From Alicyclobacillus mali NBRC 102425 (lineage in GTDB: Bacteria > Bacillota > Bacilli > Alicyclobacillales > Alicyclobacillaceae): 64,000 bases of DNA. Made by a program: the position numbers and the translations under genes. The stretch spans positions 32,665 to 96,664 of the forward strand of contig NZ_BCSG01000020.1 in the NCBI RefSeq assembly GCF_001570745.1. The letters are read 5' to 3'. Shown piece after piece: positions 34,024 to 42,153 of this stretch; positions within the stretch are counted from its first letter, which is position 1; each line of letters begins with the position of its first letter. Below the pieces are notes generated by a model. It saw only the letters and a program-made list of their open reading frames with translations. It ran no database searches and had not been told where the DNA came from.

Positions 34024-35295
34024 TCAGCTTTTTTTCTGAATCGGCTCGAGCTGCACGCCGAATCTGCGCACGTGAATCTGCACGTCCACCTGGATCTTTG
34101 CAGTTTTGAGTTTCTCCTCCCACGGAAACGCGGCGAACTGCTGATAGGTCATGAACTGGCTTCGGATGGCCTTCGAGACCGGAATGACATCCGCTTGGTC
34201 ATGAACAAGAAGCCGGTTCAACAAGCGCTCCATGCGCTCCGACACCTGCTTATCGAGCTCCGCTTCGAGCTTCTGGCGGGCTGCGGGATCGGCGTAGTTG
34301 CGTGCCGACGAGATGTTGATCACGTCCGCGTCCACCGGCACGTGCGCCGTGATCGCCAGCGGGTTGGACAGCTTGACCTGATACTCGGCTGGCCGCTCCT
34401 TGTGAAGTTCAAGGCCAATGTCCCGGTCCGGAGCCTCGGGATCTTGCAGGGTGAGCGTGGCGTGGTGTACGCCGCCCTGCAGGAGTCGCAGGTAGAGGCA
34501 GTCCTTCCCGGTCACCTCGTCGACCATCCTATCCTCCCGGAAGATGGCAGCGCCCATCCAGTCGACGGGGTTGCCGCCTTTCCGGCGGACGTCTCCAGCG
34601 CGATACGACAGTCCAGGCGAATCCGGCATCTCGCCCTTTTCGGCGTTCTGGTTCACCGCAAACATCGGCGCCATGGCGTCCTCGTGCGGATTTTCCATGC
34701 CATCGATGAGGTACTGAATTGGGCACACGGGTGCAATCCCCGTCCGCTGCGACACGAGAGCTACGCCGTCGGCGATGCGCGTGAGGGCGGAGTCAAGCAT
34801 CGGTTGGAAAGCCTTTATCGATTCGCTGGCCTTGCCCTTGGACACGGAGACGGGCACTGTCCTGCGGAATTCTCGATAGCGCGTGAGAGCCTCGATATAC
34901 GGCTCCACGCCCTCTTTCGCTAGGTCTTCGCCGAACACGATGAGCGACAGGTGGGAGAACGTAATGGATCGCTCCACGGATCCGTTGGCGATCATCATCG
35001 CTTCCGGGATGCTGCGCGCCCGCACCGTGATTGGCTCCTTGCCGGCCAGAGGCTGTTCTCCAGAGTGCGAACTCGCCCCGGTAGGGTTGACCGGCTGAGC
35101 AATCCGAAACGTGCAATCGATCAGGCCACCAGGCGCCTTGTCGACACCGAGCACGCTGACGAACGCCTGCTGCTCCAGTTCCTGGCGATCATAGCAGCCT
35201 GTCGTGGCCAACGGCGCGAAGATGGCCAATCCCAGCGTCAGCCATCGGGACGCGGCGCACGACCACCGGAGCTTCATCCGCATTCCTCTCACCAT
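34024..35295 (-). CDS. Ger(x)C family spore germination lipoprotein (orphan)
   Basis: A 423-residue lipoprotein with signal peptide and lipobox LATTGC (C34), then YDRQELEQQAFVSVLGVDK, the opening of GerAC/GerBC proteins, and a C-terminal domain with VDVQIHVRRFG. These proteins are the C subunit of nutrient germinant receptors in the inner spore membrane. No gerA or gerB partner lies next to it, unlike the usual three-gene operon. The first ATG-like codon may be internal at residue 5 or 7. Confidence 0.85.
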   Translation of the reverse strand: MVRGMRMKLRWSCAASRWLTLGLAIFAPLATTGCYDRQELEQQAFVSVLGVDKAPGGLIDCTFRIAQPVNPTGASSHSGEQPLAGKEPITVRARSIPEAMMIANGSVERSITFSHLSLIVFGEDLAKEGVEPYIEALTRYREFRRTVPVSVSKGKASESIKAFQPMLDSALTRIADGVALVSQRTGIAPVCPIQYLIDGMENPHEDAMAPMFAVNQNAEKGEMPDSPGLSYRAGDVRRKGGNPVDWMGAAIFREDRMVDEVTGKDCLYLRLLQGGVHHATLTLQDPEAPDRDIGLELHKERPAEYQVKLSNPLAITAHVPVDADVINISSARNYADPAARQKLEAELDKQVSERMERLLNRLLVHDQADVIPVSKAIRSQFMTYQQFAAFPWEEKLKTAKIQVDVQIHVRRFGVQLEPIQKKS

Positions 35296-35432
35296 CCTCG
35301 CTCGTAGGATGGCTCGTGGCCTTGCATTCCATGCGCGGCCACCTGGCCTGCACCCCGCTGCGATCCGTTCCCGACTGCCGCTTCATGCACGGCCGAATCG
35401 TCGAAACTGGTGCATGAGAAAAAGGAGCAAGC

Positions 35433-36098
35433 CTACTCAGCCTGCTCCATGCGCTCTCCTGACGTAATGCGTTCCAAATTGCCATATTCGTCGATACGAT
35501 ACATGAACCCCTCGGCGAATTTTGGACCAATTAAGTCGTCATCCAGAACAGCCGCCTTGCGCGCGCGCTCCATAATCTCGACGAGCGCCCGGTAATCCCG
35601 CGCCACAGCTTCGTGGGTGGACTTCAGGTCGCGCAGTTCCTCGCACACCTGCTTGTACTGGGCTTCGAGCGACTCGTATTTCGCGCGCATCTCGCTCAAC
35701 TGTCGCTCGGCGCTGCGCCAGCGCGAAGCCCATTCCTGCGCGGTGTTCTTCTCCTGGCGCAGGAACCGGAGCACCTGCGCCCACGTCATCAGCGTCGCGG
35801 TCGGGTGATCCGCGTCTCCTCCCTCGAGCTGCGCCTGCACGCGCTGCGACTTGTTCTTCTTGCGCTCTTCCTTCGCCAGTTCAATGCGATAGCGCTGTTG
35901 TTTCCGAACACACGCATTCCACCGGAAACCACAGGCGGCTGCCGTACGACCTAAGCGCCTCGCCGCTTCGTTGAACCCAGCCAACTGGGTGCTACCTTGT
36001 TTGATGTGTTTCAGGACGATCTCCGCTAGAATCTCGTCGTCCTCCGTCGTCCACGCGTCTTGGCGCATCGCCCTGTCTTTCTGTCTCGTCTCGCTCAT
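35433..36098 (-). CDS. rsfA: RsfA family prespore transcriptional regulator
   Basis: A 221-residue protein with an N-terminal Myb/SANT-like domain (RQDAWTTEDDEILAEIVL to GRTAAACGFRWNACVRK) and a long coiled coil (residues 110-175), ending YRIDEYGNLERI. This is the RsfA/YlbO family; RsfA adjusts expression of sigma-F genes in the forespore of B. subtilis. A 7-bp palindrome lies 36 bases upstream. Downstream is gerC, another sporulation gene. Confidence 0.88.
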   Translation of the reverse strand: MSETRQKDRAMRQDAWTTEDDEILAEIVLKHIKQGSTQLAGFNEAARRLGRTAAACGFRWNACVRKQQRYRIELAKEERKKNKSQRVQAQLEGGDADHPTATLMTWAQVLRFLRQEKNTAQEWASRWRSAERQLSEMRAKYESLEAQYKQVCEELRDLKSTHEAVARDYRALVEIMERARKAAVLDDDLIGPKFAEGFMYRIDEYGNLERITSGERMEQAE

Positions 36099-36133
36099 CG
36101 CGTTTCACCGGCCTTTCAAAACGATGGTCGTCA

Positions 36134-36150
36134 GTCGGAATTATTCCGAC
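36134..36150. promoter_or_regulatory. palindrome upstream of rsfA
   Basis: Perfect inverted repeat GTCGGAA-TTA-TTCCGAC between rsfA and the next gene, 36 bp before the rsfA ATG. It could be an operator, perhaps for RsfA itself; no proof. Confidence 0.4.
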
Positions 36151-36210
36151 GCTACCATTTGTTATTCCCACCGGCGAGGAGACTTAAACAGAGGCTGGGC
36201 AAAAGGGGCG

Positions 36211-36456
36211 CTACGGCTCGGCGCGATCGGCCGAACGAATCCTGCGCCATCCGCGGCGCCGGTAGATATACGGCGATTTTGCGCCCACGTATTCGATCAC
36301 GACCCGCGGCGGTCGGTCAAAGAGCGGCTTTCGGCGGATGGCCCGCCAGGCCAACCTGCCGAGGTACAAGGCGCGCGTGAGGCGCGAAGCGTTCCACAAG
36401 GCATAGGCGGTCGACGCCACTCGGAACAGCCGAAATGCCAGCCGAAGCCATCGCAT
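36211..36456 (-). CDS. small basic protein, unknown
   Basis: An 81-residue, Arg-rich protein starting MRWLRLAFRLFRVA, with a weakly hydrophobic N-terminal helix and a tail rich in Arg, Pro and Tyr (SPYIYRRRGWRR). ATG 36456 has GGAGGG six bases upstream. It follows thiI by 24 bp on the same strand and is probably cotranscribed. No family recognised. Confidence 0.5.
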   Translation of the reverse strand: MRWLRLAFRLFRVASTAYALWNASRLTRALYLGRLAWRAIRRKPLFDRPPRVVIEYVGAKSPYIYRRRGWRRIRSADRAEP

Positions 36457-36480
36457 CGCAAGCCCTCCAAGTATCACGAC

Positions 36481-37683
36481 TTACAGATAGGTTGCGCTCG
36501 CACCGAAAACCTCATCCGCCGTCACGAGCTTCTCTTCGCGAGACGTCACCGCATCCGCAATGAGATGCTCCACGTCCATGCGGGCTTCCGCCCGCTCCAA
36601 ATCGTGCAGCTTCGGATTCGTCTTGGGATGCTTCGGCGCAAACAGCGAGCAGCAGTCATCAAACGGGAGAATCGAAATGTCGTACGTGCCCATCCGCTTG
36701 GCGAGTTCGATAATCTCGAGCTTGTCCTCCGCGATGAGCGGCCGCAGGATGGTATGATCCGTGGCGCGATCGACGGCGTTCAAGGCCGCAAGCGTTTGGC
36801 TCGCAACCTGGCCCAGACTGTCGCCCGTCACGAGCGCGCCTGCACCCACTTCTTCCGCGATCTTTGCTGCTGCGCGAACCATCATCCGGCGGAGCAGGAT
36901 GGTCTTGAGTCCCTCGGGCGCAGCGCGCTGGATTTCAGCCTGAATGGCCGTGACCGAGACCAGATGCAACTTCATGGGCCCGCCCCACTTCGTGAGGACG
37001 GCTGCGAGATCTTCCACCTTTTGCTGCGCTCGCTCGCTGGTGAACGGAAAGCTGTGAAAGTGAACGAGTTCAAGTTCCAAGCCGCGCTTCATCGCCTTCC
37101 AAGCGGCCACCGGGCTGTCGATACCACCGGAGAGCAGCACGAGGCCCTTCCCGCTCATTCCGACCGGGAAGCCGCCGAGCCCAGGCACGCGGCTCGGATA
37201 CACGTACGCGGCAGACTTGCGCACGTCAACCTCAATCACCACCTCTGGACGGTGGACGTCCACGCGAATGTGCGGCAATGCGCGCAGCACGGCCGCTCCG
37301 ACAGCTTTCTGCAGCGCCGGGCTGTCGAGCGGAAACCCCTTGAACCCCCGCCGAGCCTCGACCTTGAACGTGGACTTGTCCATAAGTTCCCGCTTGCCCA
37401 CCTCGACGGCTGTCTGTTGGATGGCAGCCAGATCGAGCGGCGCGACTGCGACGGGCGAGATGGAAGAGATGCCGAACACCTGCTGCAGCTTTTGCAACGT
37501 CGCATCGACGGGAGCTCCGTTCAATTGAACCACGATGCGCTGCTGGCTGCGCGCAACCTTTACCTCCGGCCAAGCGGACAGCGCGCGCCGCACGTTGCGC
37601 TCCAAAAGCTGTTCCATCTCGGCGCGGTTGGCGCCTTTTGTCGTCAGTTCGCCATATCGGATCAAAAGATGATCGTATAACAA
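36481..37683 (-). CDS. thiI: tRNA 4-thiouridine synthase ThiI
   Basis: 400-residue sulfurtransferase with an N-terminal ferredoxin-like/THUMP domain (to about 165) and a PP-loop ATPase domain (VLLSGGIDSPVAAWKAMKRG, LVTGDSLGQVASQTL). It transfers sulfur to U8 of tRNA and can serve thiamine synthesis. The C-terminal rhodanese domain of E. coli ThiI is absent, as in Bacillus, where a dedicated desulfurase supplies sulfur. TTG start with AGGAGG eight bases upstream. The desulfurase gene ends 12 bp before it. Confidence 0.95.
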   Translation of the reverse strand: MLYDHLLIRYGELTTKGANRAEMEQLLERNVRRALSAWPEVKVARSQQRIVVQLNGAPVDATLQKLQQVFGISSISPVAVAPLDLAAIQQTAVEVGKRELMDKSTFKVEARRGFKGFPLDSPALQKAVGAAVLRALPHIRVDVHRPEVVIEVDVRKSAAYVYPSRVPGLGGFPVGMSGKGLVLLSGGIDSPVAAWKAMKRGLELELVHFHSFPFTSERAQQKVEDLAAVLTKWGGPMKLHLVSVTAIQAEIQRAAPEGLKTILLRRMMVRAAAKIAEEVGAGALVTGDSLGQVASQTLAALNAVDRATDHTILRPLIAEDKLEIIELAKRMGTYDISILPFDDCCSLFAPKHPKTNPKLHDLERAEARMDVEHLIADAVTSREEKLVTADEVFGASATYL

Positions 37684-37695
37684 GTTCAGATCCTC

Positions 37696-38844
37696 CTACC
37701 GAATGCCTAGCGCTTGTTTCAGCCACGTCGTCCGCTCACGCACGATCTCCAGCGCGCTCTCGATTTCCGACGTTCGAGTGCCAGGATGCCATGAGAACCG
37801 AATCGCCGCAAGTGCCAATTCAGGTTTCACGCCCATGGCGGTCAACACGTGACTCGGCTCCCGGCCGTGTTTCCCACTCGAACACGCGCTTCCAGCCGAG
37901 ACATACAACCCCTTTTCCTCAAACGCGTGCACCAAGATCTCTCCGCGCGCGCCGGGCAAGGCTGCGCAGAGGATATAGGGCGAGTGATGACGAGGGCTCA
38001 TGATCACATAACCCAGTTGCTCGAGCCCGCGCGCAAGGCGCTCTCTCTTCTGCTCCGCGTCCGCGTCGCTCTCCATGTCGCGGATTGCATGAGCTGCCGC
38101 TTCGCCGAACGACAGCGCCCCGAGAACGTTTTCCGTGCCGGATCGCAACCCGAATTCCTGACCGCCCCCGACGACATGCGGCTTGAGGCGAAGACTTGCA
38201 TGGACATAAAGCGCACCGGTTCCCTTCAAGGCTCCCAGTTTGTGCCCCGAAGCGGCATAAAGGTGGATCCGTGCGCCGCTGATGGAGACCGGGATTTTTC
38301 CGAGCGCCTGTGTCCCATCGACGTGCAACACCGCCTTGGGATACGCTCGCAGCCCGTCCGCCACCTGCTCCACGGGTAGAACTGCTCCGGTCTCGTTGTT
38401 GACATGCATGATGGAGACCAAAATCGTGTCGTCGCGCACGTGGCGCAGCACCTCTTCCGCCGAGACATCGCCGCGTCGATCTGGGTGCACATACGAGACC
38501 TCAAAACCCTCTCGCTCGAGATCCGCCATCGCCTCACGGACCGCGGGATGCTCGATGGCCGTGGTCACGATGTGACGGCCGCGTTGGGTATAGGCCCGAG
38601 CGACGCCGTAGATGGCGAGGTTGTTGGCCTCCGTGCCCCCGCCCGTGAAGACAAGGCGGCCGTCTCGCGCGCCGAGGCTGTGCATGAGTTGCTCCCTCGC
38701 GTGCCGCAGGGCGCGTTCAGCGCGCATGCCCATCCGGTGGAGCGAGGACGGATTCCCGTACAACTCCAACCACTCGGACACCCGTGCCCGCACCTCGGGG
38801 CGCACCGGCGCGGTCGCTGCGTAGTCGAAATACAGCTCGTCCAT
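37696..38844 (-). CDS. cysteine desulfurase (NifS/NifZ-like, partner of ThiI)
   Basis: 382-residue PLP desulfurase. MDELYFDYAATAPVRPEV opens the fold; TGGGTEANNLAIYG, LVSIMHVNNETGAVLP, YAASGHKLGALKGTGALYV with the PLP Lys, and the active-site loop VSAGSACSSGKHG are clear. ATG 38844 follows AGGAGGG; the upstream extension of the open frame is not conserved. Directly upstream of thiI, the arrangement of NifZ-ThiI in Bacillus, so its job is probably tRNA thiolation. Confidence 0.93.
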   Translation of the reverse strand: MDELYFDYAATAPVRPEVRARVSEWLELYGNPSSLHRMGMRAERALRHAREQLMHSLGARDGRLVFTGGGTEANNLAIYGVARAYTQRGRHIVTTAIEHPAVREAMADLEREGFEVSYVHPDRRGDVSAEEVLRHVRDDTILVSIMHVNNETGAVLPVEQVADGLRAYPKAVLHVDGTQALGKIPVSISGARIHLYAASGHKLGALKGTGALYVHASLRLKPHVVGGGQEFGLRSGTENVLGALSFGEAAAHAIRDMESDADAEQKRERLARGLEQLGYVIMSPRHHSPYILCAALPGARGEILVHAFEEKGLYVSAGSACSSGKHGREPSHVLTAMGVKPELALAAIRFSWHPGTRTSEIESALEIVRERTTWLKQALGIR

Positions 38845-38868
38845 CACCTCAATCCCTCCTAAAGCCAG

Positions 38869-38898
38869 ACGGCCGAGGCACCGACGCGCCTCGGCCGT
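38869..38898. terminator. hairpin between clpP and the desulfurase gene
   Basis: A perfect 11-bp inverted repeat (ACGGCCGAGGC / GCCTCGGCCGT, 8-base loop) 15 bp past the clpP stop. On the minus strand the downstream sequence is CTGGCTTTAG, a poor T-run, so termination of clpP may be partial. Confidence 0.6.
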
Positions 38899-38912
38899 GA
38901 GCGGATTCTGTG

Positions 38913-39491
38913 TCAGCGGTAGATGACCTCGTCGATCAACCCGTACGCCTTCGCTTCCTCCGCCGACATGAAGTTGTCGCGATCCGTATCCTGCGCGACT
39001 CGCTCCAGCGGTTGCCCTGTCCGTTCCGCCAAGATGTGGTTGAGGCGTTCCCGCGTCTTCAGGATATGCCGGGCGTGGATCTCGATATCCGAAGCCTGGC
39101 CCCTTGCGCCCCCGAGCGGCTGATGGATCATCACCTCGGAGTTCGGCAGCGCGTAGCGCTTGCCCTTCGCGCCAGCCGCCAGCAGAACCGCTGCCATGCT
39201 CGCTGCCATGCCAACGCACATCGTGCTCACATCGGGCTTGATGTGCTGCATGGTATCATATATGGCGAGGCCTGCCGACACCGATCCTCCCGGACTGTTG
39301 ATATACATCTGAATGTCCTTTTCCGGATCATCCGCGGCGAGGAACAGAAGCTGCGCCACTACCGCGTTCGCCACGTCATCGTCGATGGGTGTCCCCAGGA
39401 AGATGATCCGGTCCTTCAGCAGACGCGAGTAAATGTCGTAGCTGCGCTCCCCTCTCGACGTCTGCTCGATCACGTACGGGATGAGACTCAT
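38913..39491 (-). CDS. clpP: ATP-dependent Clp protease proteolytic subunit ClpP
   Basis: 192-residue serine protease of the Clp complexes. The catalytic triad is S98 ([11 protein letters not shown]), H123 (MIHQPLGG) and D172 ([11 protein letters not shown]). [19 protein letters not shown] is conserved. It acts with ClpX/ClpC in regulated and stress proteolysis. Its promoter has CtsR-like boxes. A hairpin follows. Confidence 0.97.
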   Translation of the reverse strand: MSLIPYVIEQTSRGERSYDIYSRLLKDRIIFLGTPIDDDVANAVVAQLLFLAADDPEKDIQMYINSPGGSVSAGLAIYDTMQHIKPDVSTMCVGMAASMAAVLLAAGAKGKRYALPNSEVMIHQPLGGARGQASDIEIHARHILKTRERLNHILAERTGQPLERVAQDTDRDNFMSAEEAKAYGLIDEVIYR

Positions 39492-39531
39492 GCGCTCAAG
39501 CCTCCTTTTCGTCTACGGTACTACAATAACC

Positions 39532-39577
39532 ATTATGACACGACCTTGCCATTTCATCAAGGTTAGTCAAAGTCAAC
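39532..39577 (-). promoter_or_regulatory. clpP promoter with CtsR-like heptads
   Basis: On the minus strand TTGATG (39560-39555), 17 bases, CATAAT (39537-39532). Just upstream are overlapping heptads; on the plus strand AGTCAAA (39565-39571) is a perfect CtsR heptad, with a degenerate CATCAAG three bases from it. CtsR, which represses clp genes in Bacilli, is a likely ligand. Confidence 0.5.
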
Positions 39578-39664
39578 AGGTTTTCCAGCACAGGAGGTTG
39601 CTCTCGGCATGCCGGCCCGCCTCACGCGGGATACTGTGGATATTCACGCGAGAGGAGGATGGTC

Positions 39665-40075
39665 ATGCAGCGCAACATTCACCCTGCGGATCGCTATCTG
39701 CGCCTGGCTGCTGGCGTCGCGAGTTTGTCGTCCGCCGTCTACGGCCGCCGACAATCTGCTTTCACCCGAGCCCTGCTCGCAGGGTTTGGCGCGATGAAAA
39801 TTGCGGAAGCGATCTCAGGCTACTGTCCCATCAAGGCTTCGGTGGAACGGATGCCGAAATCCGGCGAACAGGCGGCGAGGGCAAGCCAATCGTGGATGCG
39901 ACAAGCATCGGCGATCGCGCAGAAGGGCGTCGAGCGCCTGGTTGATCAAGCGCAAGGCACGGTGCAGCAGGCGGCCGATCGCGTCAAAACATCGGACACC
40001 CCCATTCCGGACGAAGTGGCGGAGTTCCTTGTGGAAGGCAGCAAACGCGAGCCAAGCGACGAGGACAACGCCTGA
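39665..40075 (+). CDS. DUF2892-like membrane protein with helical tail
   Basis: A 136-residue protein. Residues 1-50 (MQRNIHPADRYLRLAAGVAS, then ALLAGFGAMKIAEAISGYCPIKA) look like the DUF2892/YgaP membrane domain of one or two helices. The rest is a Gln/Ala-rich amphipathic helix (SWMRQASAIAQKGVERLVDQ) and an acidic end. ATG 39665 has AGGAGG six bases upstream. A strong bidirectional terminator follows. Function unknown. Confidence 0.65.
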   Translation: MQRNIHPADRYLRLAAGVASLSSAVYGRRQSAFTRALLAGFGAMKIAEAISGYCPIKASVERMPKSGEQAARASQSWMRQASAIAQKGVERLVDQAQGTVQQAADRVKTSDTPIPDEVAEFLVEGSKREPSDEDNA

Positions 40076-40080
40076 CACGC

Positions 40081-40116
40081 AAGAAGACAGCCACCGCGCG
40101 GGATGGCTGTCTTCTT
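40081..40116. terminator. bidirectional terminator
   Basis: A 13-bp perfect inverted repeat (AAGAAGACAGCCA / TGGCTGTCTTCTT, 10-base loop) whose arms give U-rich tails in both directions, between the convergent DUF2892-like gene and the 66-residue gene. Confidence 0.8.
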
Positions 40117-40140
40117 CGATGTGCACACGAGCGACGCGCA

Positions 40141-40341
40141 TCATTCCGCGCGCGCCCGCTGCAACACATCCTGTTGAGGAAGGAAGCGAACGCCGTATTT
40201 CCCATTGCGCAGACGATACACCTCGACCTGGGTCGGACGGGCGGATCGCCGAATCCGCTCGTCGGCTTCGACCCACATGACGGCACAATACGCCTCGAAT
40301 TTGGTATCATATACGCCCGCGAAGTACACCCAATCGCCCAT
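40141..40341 (-). CDS. small protein, unknown
   Basis: A 66-residue protein starting MGDWVYFAGVYDTKFEAYC and containing RPTQVEVYRLRNGKYGVRF. ATG 40341 is set by GGAGGGAAGG upstream; an open frame to 40413 lacks a ribosome site. It looks like a small alpha-beta domain. No family recognised. Confidence 0.55.
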   Translation of the reverse strand: MGDWVYFAGVYDTKFEAYCAVMWVEADERIRRSARPTQVEVYRLRNGKYGVRFLPQQDVLQRARAE

Positions 40342-40457
40342 GCGCCTTCCCTCCCTCTGCACGTAGTATGAGGCTCGGCCGGGCTGCGGACGCAGGGAAT
40401 CGATGTGACGCATGGGAAAATGGCGTTCGCCTCATTTTCTTTCCGCGGGGCATTTGC

Positions 40458-40616
40458 TACAATATTTGCACCACTTCGGTGGGGGCGAAGCGCCGGTCGG
40501 TGCACGACCTGTGGAACGCATTTGTATTCGAGCTTGTCCGTCAGAACGAGCGCGGTCGCGTGAAACCAGGCGTATGATCCGTCAGGAGGAAACTCCGGCA
40601 AAGGAGTGAACGCGCG
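40458..40616 (+). promoter_or_regulatory. structured leader of the following gene
   Basis: TACAAT at 40458-40463 is a fair -10 with no clear -35. The next 150 bases hold no ORF but several hairpins: CCAC-TTCG-GTGG with a stable tetraloop right after the start, and ACTCC-GGCAAA-GGAGT whose 3' arm is the Shine-Dalgarno of the next gene. No known riboswitch class is recognised. Confidence 0.4.
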
Positions 40617-41105
40617 ATGATGACGAAGGATGACATCCTGTTGCTCAAGACCAAGCTGCTCCCTCCCGGAGCAGAGGCCGTCATCGACTTCCTCGCTGCT
40701 CGCCACGGCCAACTGGAGTCGACGAACATCGTGCTGGAGAACGTGCCGCTGCTCATCATCGGGCGTCACGGCATGATTGCCCGCCTGCCGCTGAACGGCC
40801 GCATTAAGAAGGTGAGCCAAGCGGAGGAAATCCTGCCTGCTCTCCAGACGTATTTTAACAATGCTTCTTCGACAGACAAGTTGTTTGTCTTCATCAATCT
40901 ACCGGAACTTCCGATTCCGCCGGAAGTGCAGCAAGTTCTGTCCGAGGTTGAGGCGCGAGCCATGCGGCGCGAGGAAATTCGGATGAAGATCGACCGCGCA
41001 CTTGACGAGCGGAATCGAGAAGCCTTCGACCGCGCGGTGAAAGAACTGGAAGAGCTGATGCGAGAGGAAGACTCTGCCGTTGGTCCGGCGACGAGTGCCA
41101 CGTAG
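40617..41105 (+). CDS. conserved protein with IDEAL-like C-terminus, unknown
   Basis: A 162-residue protein. The N-terminal half is globular (LLLKTKLLPPGAEAVIDFLA to RIKKVSQAEEILPALQTYF). The C-terminal helix EEIRMKIDRALDERNREAFD followed by RAVKELEELM resembles the IDEAL motif (ID-AL---D-E-F---S-EL) of Bacillus proteins such as YpiB and MecA-binding factors. Function unknown. It is followed by the YlbF-like gene. Confidence 0.6.
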   Translation: MMTKDDILLLKTKLLPPGAEAVIDFLAARHGQLESTNIVLENVPLLIIGRHGMIARLPLNGRIKKVSQAEEILPALQTYFNNASSTDKLFVFINLPELPIPPEVQQVLSEVEARAMRREEIRMKIDRALDERNREAFDRAVKELEELMREEDSAVGPATSAT

Positions 41106-41155
41106 GCGTATAGACATGCTTCTGCCCGGTAACGCTGCGGATGTGAGGTGATGAG

Positions 41156-41509
41156 ATGGATCGAGGAGCGCTCTGGGATAAAGCGTCTGAACTCGCCCGT
41201 CTCATCGCCGATTCCGAGCAGGCGCAGCGGTACCGCGACGCGAAAGTCCAACTGGACGGCTCGCCGCAAGCTCAGTCCATGCTCCGCCGATTCCGCGAAC
41301 TCCAGGAGGCGGTCACCGAATTTCAAGCGCGGCGGGTGCCACCCATGCATTATCGACACGTCATCGAGGAGGCGGATCGCCTGCTGGCGGAGATGCGGGG
41401 AGTCCCCGAGATTGCCTCATATGAACAGGCGGAGCGGGAACTTAACGACCTCCTCGATGAGGTCTCGAGCCGACTGCAGCGAGCGCTGTCGTTGCCGCCG
41501 GATGGGTGA
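41156..41509 (+). CDS. YlbF/YmcA family (Ric) protein
   Basis: A 117-residue all-helical protein: MDRGALWDKASELARLIADS, then YRDAKVQLDGSPQAQSMLRRF, typical of the YlbF/YmcA/YaaT (RicF/RicA) family, which in B. subtilis forms a Fe-S complex stimulating sporulation, competence and RNase Y activity. The Cys residues of RicA/RicF are absent, so this may be the cofactor-free branch. GAGGTGATGAG precedes the ATG. Confidence 0.75.
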   Translation: MDRGALWDKASELARLIADSEQAQRYRDAKVQLDGSPQAQSMLRRFRELQEAVTEFQARRVPPMHYRHVIEEADRLLAEMRGVPEIASYEQAERELNDLLDEVSSRLQRALSLPPDG

Positions 41510-41606
41510 GCGCCGCCAGACGCGTTGACACCGTGGACACATGGTGTTATGTTGATGCAAGCATGGCGCAGGCCAAATCTGGATTGCGGATGGGAATGAG
41601 ATCGAA

Positions 41607-41900
41607 ATGGCTCATGACGAGTTTGTCGATCACGAGGACGAGGTCATCGTCCTGGAGGACGAAAACGGCGAAGAGCATCAGTTTGTACTGGGCGAGGTCT
41701 TGACGGTCGACAACAAGGACTACGCGGTGCTGTTGCCGCTCGACGACTCCATGGACGAAGGCGTCATTTTCCGGATCGACGGAGAAGATGGCGAGCAAAT
41801 GGTGCTGTCCGAGATTGAGGATGACGAAGAATGGCAGCGCGTCGTCGATGCGTACAATGATGAACTGTTCGACGACAGCGAAGAAGACGAGGAAATTTGA
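41607..41900 (+). CDS. DUF1292 protein (YrzB-like)
   Basis: A very acidic 97-residue protein with VIVLEDENGEEHQFVLGEVL, DNKDYAVLLPLDD and DEGVIFRIDGEDGEQMVLSE, the DUF1292 pattern. Function unknown; in Bacilli this family is usually near the mltG/ruvX genes. The ribosome site (GGGAATGAG) is only fair. A strong terminator follows. Confidence 0.85.
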   Translation: MAHDEFVDHEDEVIVLEDENGEEHQFVLGEVLTVDNKDYAVLLPLDDSMDEGVIFRIDGEDGEQMVLSEIEDDEEWQRVVDAYNDELFDDSEEDEEI

Positions 41901-41915
41901 CGGCGAGGTTGACGG

Positions 41916-41955
41916 GCCGTTTCGCGGTGTGAAACATCGCGAAACGGCCTTTTTC
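41916..41955 (+). terminator. intrinsic terminator after the DUF1292 gene
   Basis: 12-bp perfect stem (GGCCGTTTCGCG / CGCGAAACGGCC, 11-base loop) followed by TTTTT. Confidence 0.9.
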
Positions 41956-42065
41956 ATGTTGCTCGCCCCCATATCGCGGCGCTCTCGGGTTGTGCAGTCC
42001 CCACGGAATGAGGGGCATAAATCGCCGCGAATTTCGAATATATAGGCATTGACACCGGTTGGAGA

Positions 42066-42094
42066 TTGTCTTTTCGCGCTATTTATTCTATCAT
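42066..42094 (+). promoter_or_regulatory. acsA promoter
   Basis: TTGTCT (42066-42071), 17-base spacer, TATCAT (42089-42094), 60 bp before the acsA ATG. A good sigma-A promoter. Confidence 0.6.
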
Positions 42095-42153
42095 GGAATC
42101 GAACCATTCAAGTTGCCGCCGTGATCGACGCGGCCAGAGAAAGGAGCCGGACC

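Noticed and set aside
38845..39219. 125-codon N-terminal extension of the cysteine desulfurase frame
   Set aside because: It overlaps clpP on the same strand in another frame, is not conserved, and a good ribosome site exists at 38844.
40590..40606. Resemblance to the RNase P RNA core (GAGGAAAGTCC)
   Set aside because: Only a partial match (GAGGAAACTCC), and the rest of the RNase P fold and length is absent.
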